A DNA stretch of 51,397 bases from Russula earlei (lineage: Eukaryota > Basidiomycota > Agaricomycetes > Russulales > Russulaceae): assembly GCA_025769875.1 (NCBI GenBank), contig JAGFNK010000377.1, forward strand, positions 1-51,397, given 5' to 3'. Below, piece after piece: positions 41,931-51,397 of this stretch (position 1 is its first letter; the number at the start of each line of letters is the position of its first letter). The notes beneath the pieces were generated by a model. That model was given only the letters and a program-made list of their open reading frames with translations. It did no database searches and was not told the DNA's origin. The position numbers and the translations under genes were made by a program.

Positions 41931-42855
41931 GGATGCTCACAGAGGCCAAGTGCAGGCCAGACTGGCCCCTCTGGGAGAAGGCTATCACTAAAGAACTCAT
42001 GATGCTTAGGACTGTGGGCACCTGGCACCTCAAAGAACTGCCACCCAGAGCTAACATCATAGGCTCCAAGTGGGTCTTCAAGGCAAAGAAGGATGCAGCC
42101 AGAAACATCACACACTACAAGGCGTGCCCCATCACTCAAGGCTTCAGTCAGATTGGTGGGATCAACTATGACAACACCTATGCCCCAGTTGCTCACCTCA
42201 CATCATTGCGTGCCATAATCACTATGGCCAACCAACTTTGCCTTGAGCTTCACCAAGTCAATATTAAAGGCGTGTACCTCAACAGGGTACTCAATGCATC
42301 CCCTGGGGTACTGAGACCCACAAGCTGGCATGCGTGCACTGTGCCTTGTGAAGACGCTCTATGGACTTAAGCAATCCAGAATGCATTAGTACCAAAAGCT
42401 CTCATCAATATTCACCTCCCTTGGCTTCAAGCAGTGCTCAGTAGATCAAGCTGTATTCTACAAGTCCAGTGGCAGCACATGTGACATCACAATAGTTGCT
42501 GTGCATGTCAACAACTGCACGATTGCAGCAAGCACTGTGCACCTCATGGACACACTCAAAGACAGTATGCACAAGCACGTCAAGGTTACGGACATTGGTG
42601 AGCTTCATTGGATGCTTGGCATTGAGGTCCAGCATGACCACATGAGCGGCACCATCCACCTCTCCCAGCGGGCATACATCAACGCCATACTACACTGCTA
42701 CCACTTTGAAAAACTCAAACCCCTCTCTATGCTCATGGACATTCAGGTGCAGCTAACTAGCAAGCAGTCCCTGTCTAGTGCAGCAGAGTCCACTGCCATG
42801 CACAACATGCCATACCACAAGGCTATTGGTGCTCTCAACTGGGCCACACTTCCCA
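41931..42855 (+). pseudogene. Copia C pol part 3: reverse transcriptase
   Basis: Copia RT resumes at RMLTEAKCRPDWPLWEKA. Motifs: GTWHLKELPP, IIGSKWVFKAKKDA, GFSQIGGINYDNTYAPVAHLTSLRA, motif A as QVNIKGVYLN (aat at 42260), motif C as VHVNNCTIAAS (aac aac at 42510-42515), LHWMLGIEVQHD, and NMPYHKAIGALNWAT at the LTR-H border. In copia RTs motif A has Asp and motif C has two Asp; all three are Asn here, each at a former CpG (gtc-gat, gtc-gac-gac). A frame break lies near 42370. Polymerase activity would be lost. Confidence 0.87.
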
Positions 42856-43350
42856 TGTCACCGACTGGGGGTGGTGTTGCTGACAAATCGGTTCACGTGC
42901 GAGACGAGCGCAGCGAGTCGAGCAAGACACTAAGTCTTTTGCGAGTTTCGGGGTTCTCGGAGACAGTATTGCCAGGGCAAATACGTTCCGCAGAGAGGGA
43001 AGACTACGAATAAGCCTTCGCGTTAGGAAGACTTATGAATAGAAGGAGTTTCAGACAGATTGCTTGATGTCTTGCAAGCCTACAAGTCCTGAAGCTGAAA
43101 GCCAGTGATATTTCACAGGAGAACAAGCTTAGGGCTTGTCCTCATCGAACAGCGGTCTTATATACATGCTAAAATACTATATCAAATAGTATTCACGAGG
43201 TGGAGGCAAGGTGATCGAACTAGAACATGTAGGAAACATCTGGTATGTGCGAGGCTACAGAAGGGTCATAAAACATGCAGGAAACTTGAGTCATGTCCGG
43301 GTAGGCTTATCCAGTTGCCGGTCCAGTCCGATTTACCGGTTCTTGTGACA
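42856..43350. mobile_element. Solo LTR, family H
   Basis: 495 bp, TGTCACCGACTGG...TCTTGTGACA, flanked by tccca (42851-42855) and ttcca (43351-43355), a TSD with one change. Removing it joins LNWAT to CPDIAFAVTTVACFA, the normal copia order. TATATA lies at about 43159-43164. Single copy here, no internal region. Confidence 0.85.
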
Positions 43351-43970
43351 TTCCATGTGCCCGGACATCGCTTTTGCAGTCACGACCGTTGCCTGCTTTG
43401 CCACAAACCCAGGACCAGTGCATTGGCATGCAGTCAAGCAGATCCTCCACTACCTGGCTGGCCTCTGCAACCTGTGGCTCACCTACGGAGAGACCAAGTG
43501 CACCCTTGAGGGATATGCGGACACTGATGGCAGCATGGCTGAAGATCAGCACACCATCTTGGGCTACATGTTGCTTATAGACAGCAGCACCATTTTGTGG
43601 TCATCCAAACATCAAGAGATCATATCGCTCTTGACCATGGAGAGTGAGTACATTGCTGCCACACACAGTATGAAGGAGGGGCTATGGTTGCGCAGCCTCC
43701 TGTCCTGAGGTCTTTGGACCACTCACTGCACCAACCACCCTCTTCTCAGACAACCAGTCGGTGATCGCACTCATGCATGATCATCAGTATCATGCTCACA
43801 CTAAGCACATCGACATGCATTACCATTGGATTCACTGGGTAATTGAGCAAGGCTTGGTGAAGCTCCTGTACTGCCCAACCAACAACATGGTCACCAAAGC
43901 ACTCACTAAGGCACTCCCCTCAGGTCAAGCACTTTGCATCAGGACTCAGCCTGTCCACAAAGTGAGGGGG
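43351..43970 (+). pseudogene. Copia C pol part 4: RNase H
   Basis: Copia RNase H region: PDIAFAVTTVACFATNPGPV, then YADTDGSMAEDQHTILGYML, WSSKHQEIISLLTMESEYIA and, past a stop at about 43706, HTKHIDMHYHWIHWVIEQG and NNMVTKALTKALPSG. It ends just before a purine tract (about 43962-43972) and the 3' LTR. Confidence 0.85.
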
Positions 43971-43972
43971 AG

Positions 43973-44522
43973 TGTTGTGATCTTGAGAATCAGAAGCATG
44001 TGCAAGTGAGATCGATTGCAGGCAAGTGATCCCAACTGGGTGCATGCATAAGGAACTGAGGGATTGGCCTGATATGATACCCCTTTGTTATGAGTTCTAA
44101 ATTATTTCGTTACTACACATCTTGACTTGTTGATGAGGTTGATGATCATATGCTCAATCATCAGCACGTACTTATTTTCTCATAGATCTCGGGCTTGTAT
44201 AGCCCAGATAGTTTATCTATTTAAACCAGTAGTTAGTACTACCAGTTCCCCTCAGTGATCGCTTATGCACATGAATCACTAGGGTATGTCTATTCAGTTA
44301 TCATACATATGCACCGTGGACTCATACCTAGATAGTGTTTATCTTATCTAGGTAATACATTATTAGTGATTGCTTATGCATGCAAATCACTGAGTGTTTA
44401 TCTTATCTAGACACTTTCTCATGCACATACAACCATGTGTTTGTCTGACTGCTGCACGCACATTCACTCACAGATCCAAATAAAGACACTTTTATTCCCA
44501 CCAGACTCCCTAATAAGCTACA
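43973..44522 (+). repeat. 3' LTR of copia C
   Basis: 550 bp, TGTTGTGATCTTGAG...AATAAGCTACA, uninterrupted; followed by the TSD gtccc at 44523-44527. It gives the reference for what the 5' LTR looked like before LTR-B entered. Confidence 0.93.
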
Positions 44523-44678
44523 GTCCCAAGTTTCCCTTGGTTTAAGGCACACCTTGGTTTCCTTGAGGAAGTGTAGCATGCCCTTTGCCCATTCAGGATG
44601 GTTGAAAAGTTGGGCTAGGTTTTGTGGGTAGCCTCTTGCAGATGTCCACACCTGTAGCATGCATTGTTGAAAAGTAGG
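44523..44678 (-). pseudogene. Right half of the degenerate coding fragment cut by copia C
   Basis: Flank between copia C and gypsy 2. On the minus strand one frame reads CYRCGHLQEATHKT, another reads LAQLFNHPEWAKGMLHFLKE. With the 9283-9455 flank it made one continuous pre-insertion sequence. The protein family is not recognised and its left side is cut off by gypsy 2. Confidence 0.3.
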
Positions 44679-45292
44679 TGTTGTGATCTACCCCCTTGTT
44701 GGTTTGTCCATGGTCCCTTTTGTTATTGTTCTCTTTTTTTTTCTTACCCTTGTTCCCTTGGTTACCATTTCATCCCTTGATGCTGATGGTCCCTTATTGT
44801 TTCATCTGTTGTGTTTCACTTACTGTGTTTCACCTATTGTCGAGTTACTTCTGCTATTGGCTCACCTTTATATATTGTTCTGCTTATAGTACTGTACAGC
44901 CTTGCCACATACAGTATTTAAGCGCCTGTAGAAGCTGGGGAGTGCCCCAAGCTTAGCTTTGTCCCATCTCCTGTCATATTCCTTTGCCCTGTATCCTCTC
45001 AAATCACAACTTGTTTGTGCTGGCTCTTACCTTGCTTGACATCAACACACTAGAAGGAACTCTTGCATTCCTCTTACTCCTCTCTTGCTCTACCATCGTC
45101 CTCCTCTTCTGTGAAACCAGGAGATTGACTCTGTCTGCGGACTGAGTCATTGTCTGACTCAGCCTTGAGATGCTAAAAAACCTTTGATCCGGTCTCTTTG
45201 AGCTGGCCCCATTGAACCCTTGAGCCAAGTCACAGGGACTTGGCCCCACTAAACCTTGAGCTAATGCTCTTACAGCCTGCGATGCCGTAACA
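44679..45292 (+). repeat. 5' LTR of gypsy 2 (family A)
   Basis: 614 bp, TGTTGTGATCTACC...GATGCCGTAACA. tatttaag is at about 44919, AAGCTTAGCTT is at 44949-44959, and the CTGAGTCA...TGACTCAG hairpin is near 45141. Confidence 0.93.
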
Positions 45293-45293
45293 C

Positions 45294-45304
45294 AAGCTAA
45301 GCTT
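45294..45304 (+). promoter_or_regulatory. Gypsy 2 putative self-priming primer-binding site
   Basis: AAGCTAAGCTT, one base after the LTR, perfectly complementary to AAGCTTAGCTT at 44949-44959 near the expected transcript start. Same 11-nt pair as in gypsy 1, while bases on either side of the site differ between copies. Confidence 0.75.
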
Positions 45305-45317
45305 TTCTTACTCCATT

Positions 45318-46816
45318 CTGGAGATCAACCTTGAACTACCACTGAATCGTTGGATCCGCATCCAACCCAGACCCTTCCCAGACCTCCCTGAACACGTTGT
45401 AGGAACCGCCACTTGGGACAGTTTTCACACTTTCCTTTGTTACATCACCACTGAAAACAACGAAGAATTACCTGTTGAATTTATCAACAACCGCTGGTTC
45501 AAGCTACAACTCAGAAGAGGACAGCTCTATACCCACCAGGACTTAGAACTCATCAGAAACGACCTTGGATTAGGGTACTGGAGGGAAGACGACCCTCTTT
45601 ACGAACCCCCATCAGAAACAGAAGCCTCCTCTATCAAAGGCAACCCCCCTGAACCAGAAAACACTGAAACCCAAACACCCTTTGAATCCCATGCATTAGA
45701 ACCAGAGGACCCCACTGAAAACCAGGAACCCATAGAACTCAAACCACAGAACCTCCTTGAACCTACTATGGCAGCCCAACCCCAAATTGCTGTACAACCC
45801 CCTCAGATGGCCACTCAGGCCCCTCAAGTGGCTGCCCAACCTCCCCCAGTCATCGTTCCACCCCCTCAAGCAGCTGCCCCAGCACCACAAGGCACTAATG
45901 GGTCCCTCAGCAGCAAAGAACCCACTGCCTTCACAGGGGAGAGGAACAAAACAAAAAGATTCATCATGGAATTCAACCTATTCTGGGGCCTCAATGACGA
46001 TAAGGCAGTAATGGTTTCCCCTTTTAAAAGAACAATGCTGGCCCTCTCCTACATTCAAGGAGAAAAGGTTGAAGAATGGGTCAATTCACAAGCAACCACA
46101 CTCAGGGAAAAGGTGAACAGGGCCCAGAATCCCATCAACAGAATGGATGAAGTATTATGGAATGACTTTGTCACAGACTTTACGTTCAAGTTCACTAACA
46201 CTGTGGAGAAAGAAGATGCCCAAGCAGCTCTTGCCAAACACACAATGAAGGAATCCCTTGACGATTACATTTCCACTTTCGAACAGCTTCTGAACAAGAC
46301 AGGGTGGCCGGAAACGGACGTTATTGCCATTGAAAGCTTCAAAAATGGCCTGAAAATCGGACTCTACCGCGCAATCTTGAACAGAGATGTCTGGCCCACC
46401 AGCCCACCACTCTCCAAGAATGGAAGGAGGAGGCTAGGAGGCAACATCAACGATTCATCACCATCAGGGAAAAACTTAAAGGAAAAACTACACACTCCCC
46501 CTCAGAACACAAACCTCATCACCCTGATTGAATGCAAGTCGACGCTGCCAAGTCCAACTTCAAGAAGCTCACTGAAGAAGAAAGGAAACAATTGGCAAAA
46601 GAAGGACATTGCTTCCGCTGCTGAGAGAAAGGCCACCTTAGCCGGGAGTGCCCCAAAAATACTACCCCCACTACCTCCAAGGCACGTACTACCGAACCAA
46701 CCCCAGAACCACCAAAGGAGGAAGAAACCTCCACTATGGTGGCCCGCATGAAAGCTTTACCAGTGGAGGATAGAGCCAAACTTTGGGACCTCATCCTCAA
46801 AGAGGATTTTCTCTAG
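45318..46816 (+). pseudogene. Gypsy 2 gag
   Basis: Open from LEINLELPLNRW (45318) without a stop to about 46405. The first in-frame ATG is at 45768 (MAAQPQIAVQPP), although the ~150 upstream codons are conserved with gypsy 1 and lack an ATG. Order: N-terminal domain (FINNRWFKLQLRRGQ), acidic linker, Pro/Gln-rich repeats, Gag core (IMEFNLFWGLNDDKAV, ESLDDYISTFEQLL). An extra copy of a short agcccacc-type word near 46397 shifts the frame before LQEWKEEARRQH. The zinc knuckle (about 46609-46650) has its Arg as tga: CFRC-stop-EKGHLSREC. The gag frame ends at tag 46814-46816, as in gypsy 1. Confidence 0.86.
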
Positions 46817-47400
46817 GCCAAGGTACAACAGTTGGTACTAAGGCCCAAATAGATACCATTGTCCAACATAAGGAAAACTCAATGAAAGTTCCCTTTATGA
46901 TCACAACAAATGGAAAGACTGGCCAAGCACTCCTAGACAGTGGAGCAACAGAAAACTTCATTAGTCAAGGAATTGTGGAAAAATTACAAATTCCACTTCG
47001 AACTCTCAGAACCCCCAGACCCATCATCAATGTAGATGGCACCAGTAACCAAGGAGGAGCACTAACCCATTATGCTCATATGGCCATATGTCATGGCCCC
47101 ACCACACGAGTTCTCACATTTTACGTCACAAATTTGGGAGAAGATAGAATGATCCTCGGCTACCCCTTCCTAAAAGCGTTGAATCCCCTTGTCAACTGGA
47201 GCACTGGTCGCCTAAGAAACCACCTAGGGGTCCTTCTCACCCCTGTACCCCTAGCTGAATCACCAAGAATACGGATTGCACAAATCAGGACAACTGTTAT
47301 CCCCCCTGAATATCTACAACATCAGAAGGTCTTCTCAGAAGAAGCAGCCAAATGACCCCCACCCAGTCAGGGAGAACTCGACTTTAGAATCACCCTGAAA
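46817..47400 (+). pseudogene. Gypsy 2 pol: aspartic protease
   Basis: Frame in -1 relative to gag, open upstream of the gag stop. The active site ALLDSGATENFIS (about 46927-46965) is intact, followed by RTPRPIINVDG and EDRMILGYPFLKALNP. Open from 46783 to tga 47353-47355, where gypsy 1 reads cag. Of all domains here this one looks least damaged. Confidence 0.85.
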
Positions 47401-48300
47401 CCTGACGCCCCCAAGTTCCTTGATTTCCGAACTTACCCACTCCCCCAGAATGAGAAACAAGAGTTATCAAGACAAATACAAGAGGACCTAGCCAAGGGTT
47501 TTATCAAAGATGGCATTTCAGATTTCATATCCCCTGTTTTCTTTGTTCAAAAAAGGATGGCACTGCCCCACGAATGGTAGTCAACTACCGAAAACTCAAT
47601 AACGCCACAGTCCCCGATTACCACGCCTTACCCAACATGGAAGAACAATTGCACCGACTAAGGGGCAAAACCACCTTCAGCAAATTTGACGTCTGAGCTG
47701 GCTACAATAACATTCTGATCCACCCTGAAGACCGACACAAAGGCGCCTTTAAAACTCAATTTGGCACCTTCATCCCCATGGTAATGGGCTTTGGCTTTAC
47801 CAATGCCCCAGCCGCCTTCCAACAAGCAATGAACCATACCCTCCGACCTTGGCTTCTAAAATACCCAGAGAATACCTGCAACTACCTAGACAATGTGGCA
47901 ATAGCCACAGGGGTGGGAGAAGAGCTCCTTCACCAACAAATCACATGCGAGTTCCTTGACCTACTCAAAAGAGACTCCTATTTCCTGAAAGCATCAAAAT
48001 GCGCCTTTGAACAACATGAAATTGATTTCCTGGGTTTTCGGATCAACCAAGGAACCCTCAAAATCGACCCAGTCAAAATGGACAGCCTCAAAAACTGGCC
48101 GAGACCCCCCAACAATCTGAAACAGGTACAACAAATCATGGGCACCCTCAATTACCAATGGCCATTTATCCGAGACTTTGCAAAAATAGCTCGCCCCATT
48201 TTTTCCACAATCAAGAAAGGAACCCCCTTTCTCTGGACCCCAGAAGCAACCACAGCCCTAGAAACCTTGATATCGGCAGTCTGCAATGACCCTTAACTTT
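47401..48300 (+). pseudogene. Gypsy 2 pol: reverse transcriptase with YLDN box
   Basis: Same motifs as gypsy 1: YRKLNNATVPDYHALPN, FSKFDV (followed by tga where gypsy 1 has aga), VMGFGFTNAPAAFQQAMN, then NYLDNVAIATG at 47880-47912. The second Asp of YLDD is Asn (gac-aat from gac-gat, a former CpG), which should abolish catalysis. Frameshifts lie near 47545 and at the end of the domain. Confidence 0.88.
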
Positions 48301-48830
48301 ACACTGCCAACCCTGACCTCCCATATGAATTAGAAACTGACTGCCTCACAATTTGCCACTGGAGCAATCCTCTTCCAAAAGGACCAGAGAGGAAAAAGGA
48401 AAATGATCAGGAATATGTCACACGCGTTCAACGAAGCAGAAAGGAACTACCCAGTTTGGGATAGGGAGTTCCTAGCTCTGATCCTCGCACTCCAACACTG
48501 GCGATACCTATTAGTCGGAACTAAACACCCCATCGAGATTTTCACAGACCACACTAACCTGGCTCACTACCGGCTCCCTCACAAAATCAATCGAAGAATT
48601 GCCGGATACATCTCAACGCTCGCAGATTACCACTTCGAGGTCCACCACAAACCTGGAATCTCCAATTGCGCGGACGCTCTCTCACAACGACCTGACCACA
48701 ATGATGGGTCAGGAGATAACCAGAACATCACGGCACTACCTGACAAACTTTTTATTCGCACGCTTCACACTGAGGACCTCTACAAGCAAGTACTAACTGA
48801 ACAAAGAAAATGAAAGTCAGACCTCCTCAT
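48301..48830 (+). pseudogene. Gypsy 2 pol: RNase H
   Basis: Starts with YELETD, then an extra base near 48342 shifts the frame. NYPVWDREFLALILALQHW is in frame here (gypsy 1 is shifted), and FTDHTNLAHYRLPHKI and HKPGISNCADALSQ follow. A tga at about 48811 replaces an Arg codon seen as cgc in gypsy 1. Confidence 0.83.
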
Positions 48831-49672
48831 GTGGAAGGTCAAACATGGCCTTCTAGAAGAAGAAGATGCGCTCTTCAAAGATTGGAAGTTGGTGGTGCCA
48901 TATCAAGAACCCCTCTTACGAAAAATCTTGCATACCTATCATGACAGTATCCTTGGTGGGCACACAGGAAACGCCCGAACCTTATACTCAATCCAAGAAT
49001 CCTTCTGGTGGCCCAAAATGGCCTACTTCATCAGGGACTACATTTGAGGCTGCACCACCTGTCAAGCTAACAAGTCTTCCACACACCCAACTCGCCCCCC
49101 AGTTTACCCCATTCCCCCAGAATTTCAAAACCCTTCCAAACTATTGCTATTGATTGGATCGTTGACCTCCCACTATCAGAAGGAAATAACGCCATCATGA
49201 CCATCACTGACCACGATTCCACCAAAGCAGCTATATTCATACCTTGCCGTAAAGACATGGGAACCCTGCAAATGGCCAAACTGTTCTTACGTTACGCCTT
49301 CCTGTGGACCGGAGTTCCCTCCAAGATTATTTCTGACCACGACTCCAGCTTTACCTCCAACCTGTTTCAAGAAATCTCCCGAATCCTCGGAATTAATCAA
49401 AATCTGAGTACTGCCTACCACCCCCAAACTGATGGACAATCAGAAAGGACCAATCAGACCCTAGAAATGTACTTACACATCTACACAGGGGAAAAACAAG
49501 AAGAATGGGTCCACTGGCTCCCCATAGCCCAATATCATTTTAACGCCCACAAATCCACCACCACCAAGAGAACCCCATACGAACTTCTCATAGGCTTTAA
49601 CCCTCAAGGGCTTGGCACCCAACTTAAGTCCAAATTCCCTGGAATCCAAGAATGACTCCAAGCACTGAAGGA
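48831..49672 (+). pseudogene. Gypsy 2 pol: integrase core
   Basis: HHCC domain YHDSILGGHTGN...CTTCQANK (tga at about 49045 where gypsy 1 has cga). A one- or two-base change near 49140 shifts the frame before AIDWIVDLPL. Asp in IISDHDSSF (about 49330) and Glu in DGQSERTNQ (about 49432) are kept. The frame is open from 49197 to a tga at about 49655, which gypsy 1 reads as caa. If joined it would be a complete D-D-E integrase. Confidence 0.87.
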
Positions 49673-50174
49673 TATGAGGGAAGCAGCACAAGAAGGAATG
49701 AGGAGAACACAAAACAATTGGATCAAAGAAACTAAGTCCAAGGGTTTCGAAGAAGGACAGAAGGTTTGGTTAGAAGGCACTAACCTAAAAACCCCCCATC
49801 AGTTTCAGAAATTCCATCCTAAACGGTTCGGCCCTTTTACCATCACCAGAAGAATCTCCCATGTCGCTTACCAACTTCGACTTCCCTCCCAATGGAGTGT
49901 CCATAATGTGCTTCACGCCTCCCTCCTATCTCCAGTCACAGAAACAGCGGAGCATGGACCAAACTTCTCCAAACCACCACCTGATCTCCTATCAGGAGAA
50001 TATGAAGTCGAAAAGATCACCGCCCAGTGGACCCATAGAAACCGACTCCAATACAGGGTCCGGTGGAAAGGATATTCTGCAGCGGAAGACACGTGGGAAC
50101 CCCTCTCTAACCTTAAAAATGCTCAAGATGCCATCACCATGTTCCACCTAGGACAACCCCCTAAACTCTGTACC
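49673..50174 (+). pseudogene. Gypsy 2 integrase C-terminus with intact chromodomain
   Basis: An uninterrupted frame of 230 codons (49674-50366). GPF/Y module at FHPKRFGPFTITRRI, then HNVLHASLLSPV, then a chromodomain with all core aromatics in place: GEYEVEKITAQW, YRVRWKGYSAAEDTWEP, LKNAQDAITMF (about 50005-50148). In gypsy 1 the matching Trp codons are stops. The frame continues into the extra region. Confidence 0.9.
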
Positions 50175-51397
50175 ATGTCTTCCACTAACCTTGACCCCAC
50201 AGAATCACGTCACTCAGACGAAAGTCTAGATGACCTAGAGGACCAGTTTTCAAATCTTACAATACAACAATGTACCCTACTCCCCAAATTAACTCTTGTA
50301 ACCCCCCTTCCTATTCAGTTAATGACCCTACTATCCCCGACCGCGGACACATCATCTTTAACATAGCCACCAGGGAACAACCTTTTTCCAGGATTCTTTC
50401 CCCTGGCGACTTCTGCAGCTTTCAACTTCTCATGATGGACCCCCGTTTTTCAGAGTTTCATTTGTCCATATGAAGAGCAGTACTTACAGATTTAGTATGG
50501 AATCACATTATATGGTCGGCCTCCATGAATACCCCCCACTCCTTCAGAGTGGTCAGCTTGGCACCACAAACACGCTACCTCCACTTACAATACTCCCATG
50601 CCATCCCCTCTACCCATCCTCACCCCTTCCCCCACCATCAAACAAGAGCCCCTCTTGCCTGAAGTCATTCAACATATCATTGACCAGCGAACCTTCATTG
50701 TCCCAGATGAAACTGAGGTCCAAGACCTTGGCGCTACCCTCAACCCACTCGCCATCCAAGAAGGGACACCTTTGCCAACCCCAACCCAAGCAGACCCCAC
50801 TCACCCTGGCCCCCCTTGGTTTGTGTATGAACCTTACACTCATGTTCCCCCTTTCTATATTAACGTTAACAGGCGAAAGCGCCTACTACCATACTTACGC
50901 GTCGCTTTATATAATGACAAACCCATGCTTCTAGGAACTATGGGTCGAGGAGAGCCCACTTATGAAGAAAAGCTCATCGCCTGACCCGTTGTCTCTGCCC
51001 CTCATCCTTCTGTCACTGCCTCTGACCTCTGCCTCCTAATTGAGGACCACCCCTTTCCACTTCGACGCTGCCCAGGCCCTTGAAAACCTTCATGACCCTG
51101 GTGCTCTCGCCGACGTCTACCATCTCCATGTTAGTTCATTCAAACTGAAAGTCTTGGAGGGCAAGCACATCTCTATCCAAGGGGCCCTGAATGTCCTCCA
51201 AGGGCAACTCGCTGACCGACTCCATGAGATCCAGTCCCACACCAAAGAAACTGCCCGCCATCCACAGTCGCCTTTGGGCCAACAATACCTCTGTCTGAGT
51301 TCGTCACCAGCTCGATAACTTGATGACTGATGGGGGGTCTCACCCACGATGCTGGGCCATATTACTCAAGCAGGAAGTTCGAACAGAATTGAGGAGT
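50175..51397 (+). pseudogene. Gypsy 2 extra reading frame (to window edge)
   Basis: Counterpart of the gypsy 1 extra frame, starting at a possible ATG 50175 (MSSTNLDPTES). After a frameshift near 50280 it reads SVNDPTIPDRGH and ATREQPFSRILSPGDF to a tga at 50471-50473, the same codon position as the tga in gypsy 1. Further blocks are IKQEPLLPEVIQHIIDQRTF, PPWFVYEPYTHVPPFYIN, MLLGTMGRGEPTYEEKLI and the coiled-coil-like KVLEGKHISIQGALNVLQG. The zinc-knuckle part would lie beyond the window. Amino acids are conserved between copies even where bases differ. Confidence 0.75.

Larger units (their letters stand above)
9456..44522 (+). mobile_element. Ty1/copia retrotransposon 'copia C', expanded by nested insertions
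   Basis: Two copies of the same LTR (9456-10840 with an insert, and 43973-44522) bracket copia coding sequence in the order gag, protease, integrase, RT, RNase H. The outer flanks carry the perfect 5-bp TSD gtccc (9451-9455 and 44523-44527). The primer site GGTTATGGGCCC follows the 5' LTR, and a purine tract (gtgagggggag) precedes the 3' LTR. Five inserts lie inside it: LTR-B in the 5' LTR, LTR-A at 13412, LTR-E2 at 15145, the LTR-E complex at 16178-41930 and LTR-H at 42856. Subtracting them with one TSD each leaves about 5.5 kb, normal for a copia element. All coding domains are inactivated by stops and catalytic Asp-to-Asn changes. Confidence 0.93.
44679..51397 (+). mobile_element. Ty3/gypsy chromovirus 'gypsy 2' (runs past right edge)
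   Basis: Same family as gypsy 1: LTR-A, self-priming site, gag, pol with chromodomain, extra frame. No nested insertion inside the window. It is broken by several frameshifts and stops. The 3' LTR, and therefore the TSD, lies outside the window. It provides the comparison that separates old shared features from copy-specific damage in gypsy 1. Confidence 0.93.

Overview
The window looks like a gene-poor, repeat-packed piece of a filamentous fungal genome, most likely a basidiomycete. This is inferred from short GT-AG introns in transposase genes, Tf1/sushi-type chromoviruses, and decay concentrated at CpG. I see no intact host gene, rRNA, functional tRNA or CRISPR array. Nearly every base from about 1.7 kb to the right edge can be placed in a transposable element. 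Most insertions could be closed by a target-site duplication (TSD) read directly from the sequence.

Left part (1-9455): a broken Tc1/mariner-type transposase and its right terminal region (to 3451, split by a solo LTR); an inverted pair of truncated solo LTRs around a CpG-rich solo LTR (3667-5531); and a MULE/FAR1-like transposase pseudogene (about 5960-9282) split by a solo LTR.

Middle (9456-44522): one Ty1/copia element, 'copia C', about 5.5 kb of its own sequence, stretched to 35 kb by insertions. Its outer ends carry a perfect gtccc TSD. In its 5' LTR sits solo LTR-B (9797-10625). In its pol region sit solo LTR-A (13412-14854, itself holding an LTR-B), solo LTR-E2 (15145-16121), solo LTR-E (16178-41930) and solo LTR-H (42856-43350). 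The 16178-41930 LTR-E holds a Ty3/gypsy chromovirus, 'gypsy 1' (16278-34176), another LTR-E (34417-35380), a foldback element (35628-40707) and an LTR-B (40966-41794). Gypsy 1 holds a PIF/Harbinger transposon (21252-29569), which holds a second copia, 'copia D' (24545-29482), and an LTR-B (31665-33458) holding an LTR-E. The foldback holds LTR-G and LTR-A solo copies. The deepest stack is five levels: copia C > LTR-E > gypsy 1 > Harbinger > copia D. Removing the inserts returns the outer LTR-E to exactly 964 bp, the length of two other copies.

Right part (44523-51397): 156 bp of flank that rejoins the sequence left of copia C, then a second, uninterrupted chromovirus, 'gypsy 2', running off the right edge.

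The best candidates for something undescribed are: (1) a conserved extra reading frame between the chromodomain and the 3' LTR of both gypsy copies, ending in gypsy 1 in a second CCHC knuckle and a Cys/His-rich tail; (2) an 11-nt LTR/PBS complementarity that suggests Tf1-like self-priming; (3) a Tc1/mariner-like foldback with about 1.7-kb inverted arms built partly of ~150-bp repeats; (4) loss of catalytic Asp residues in four element families, always as Asp-to-Asn at a former CpG. All element genes here appear inactivated.
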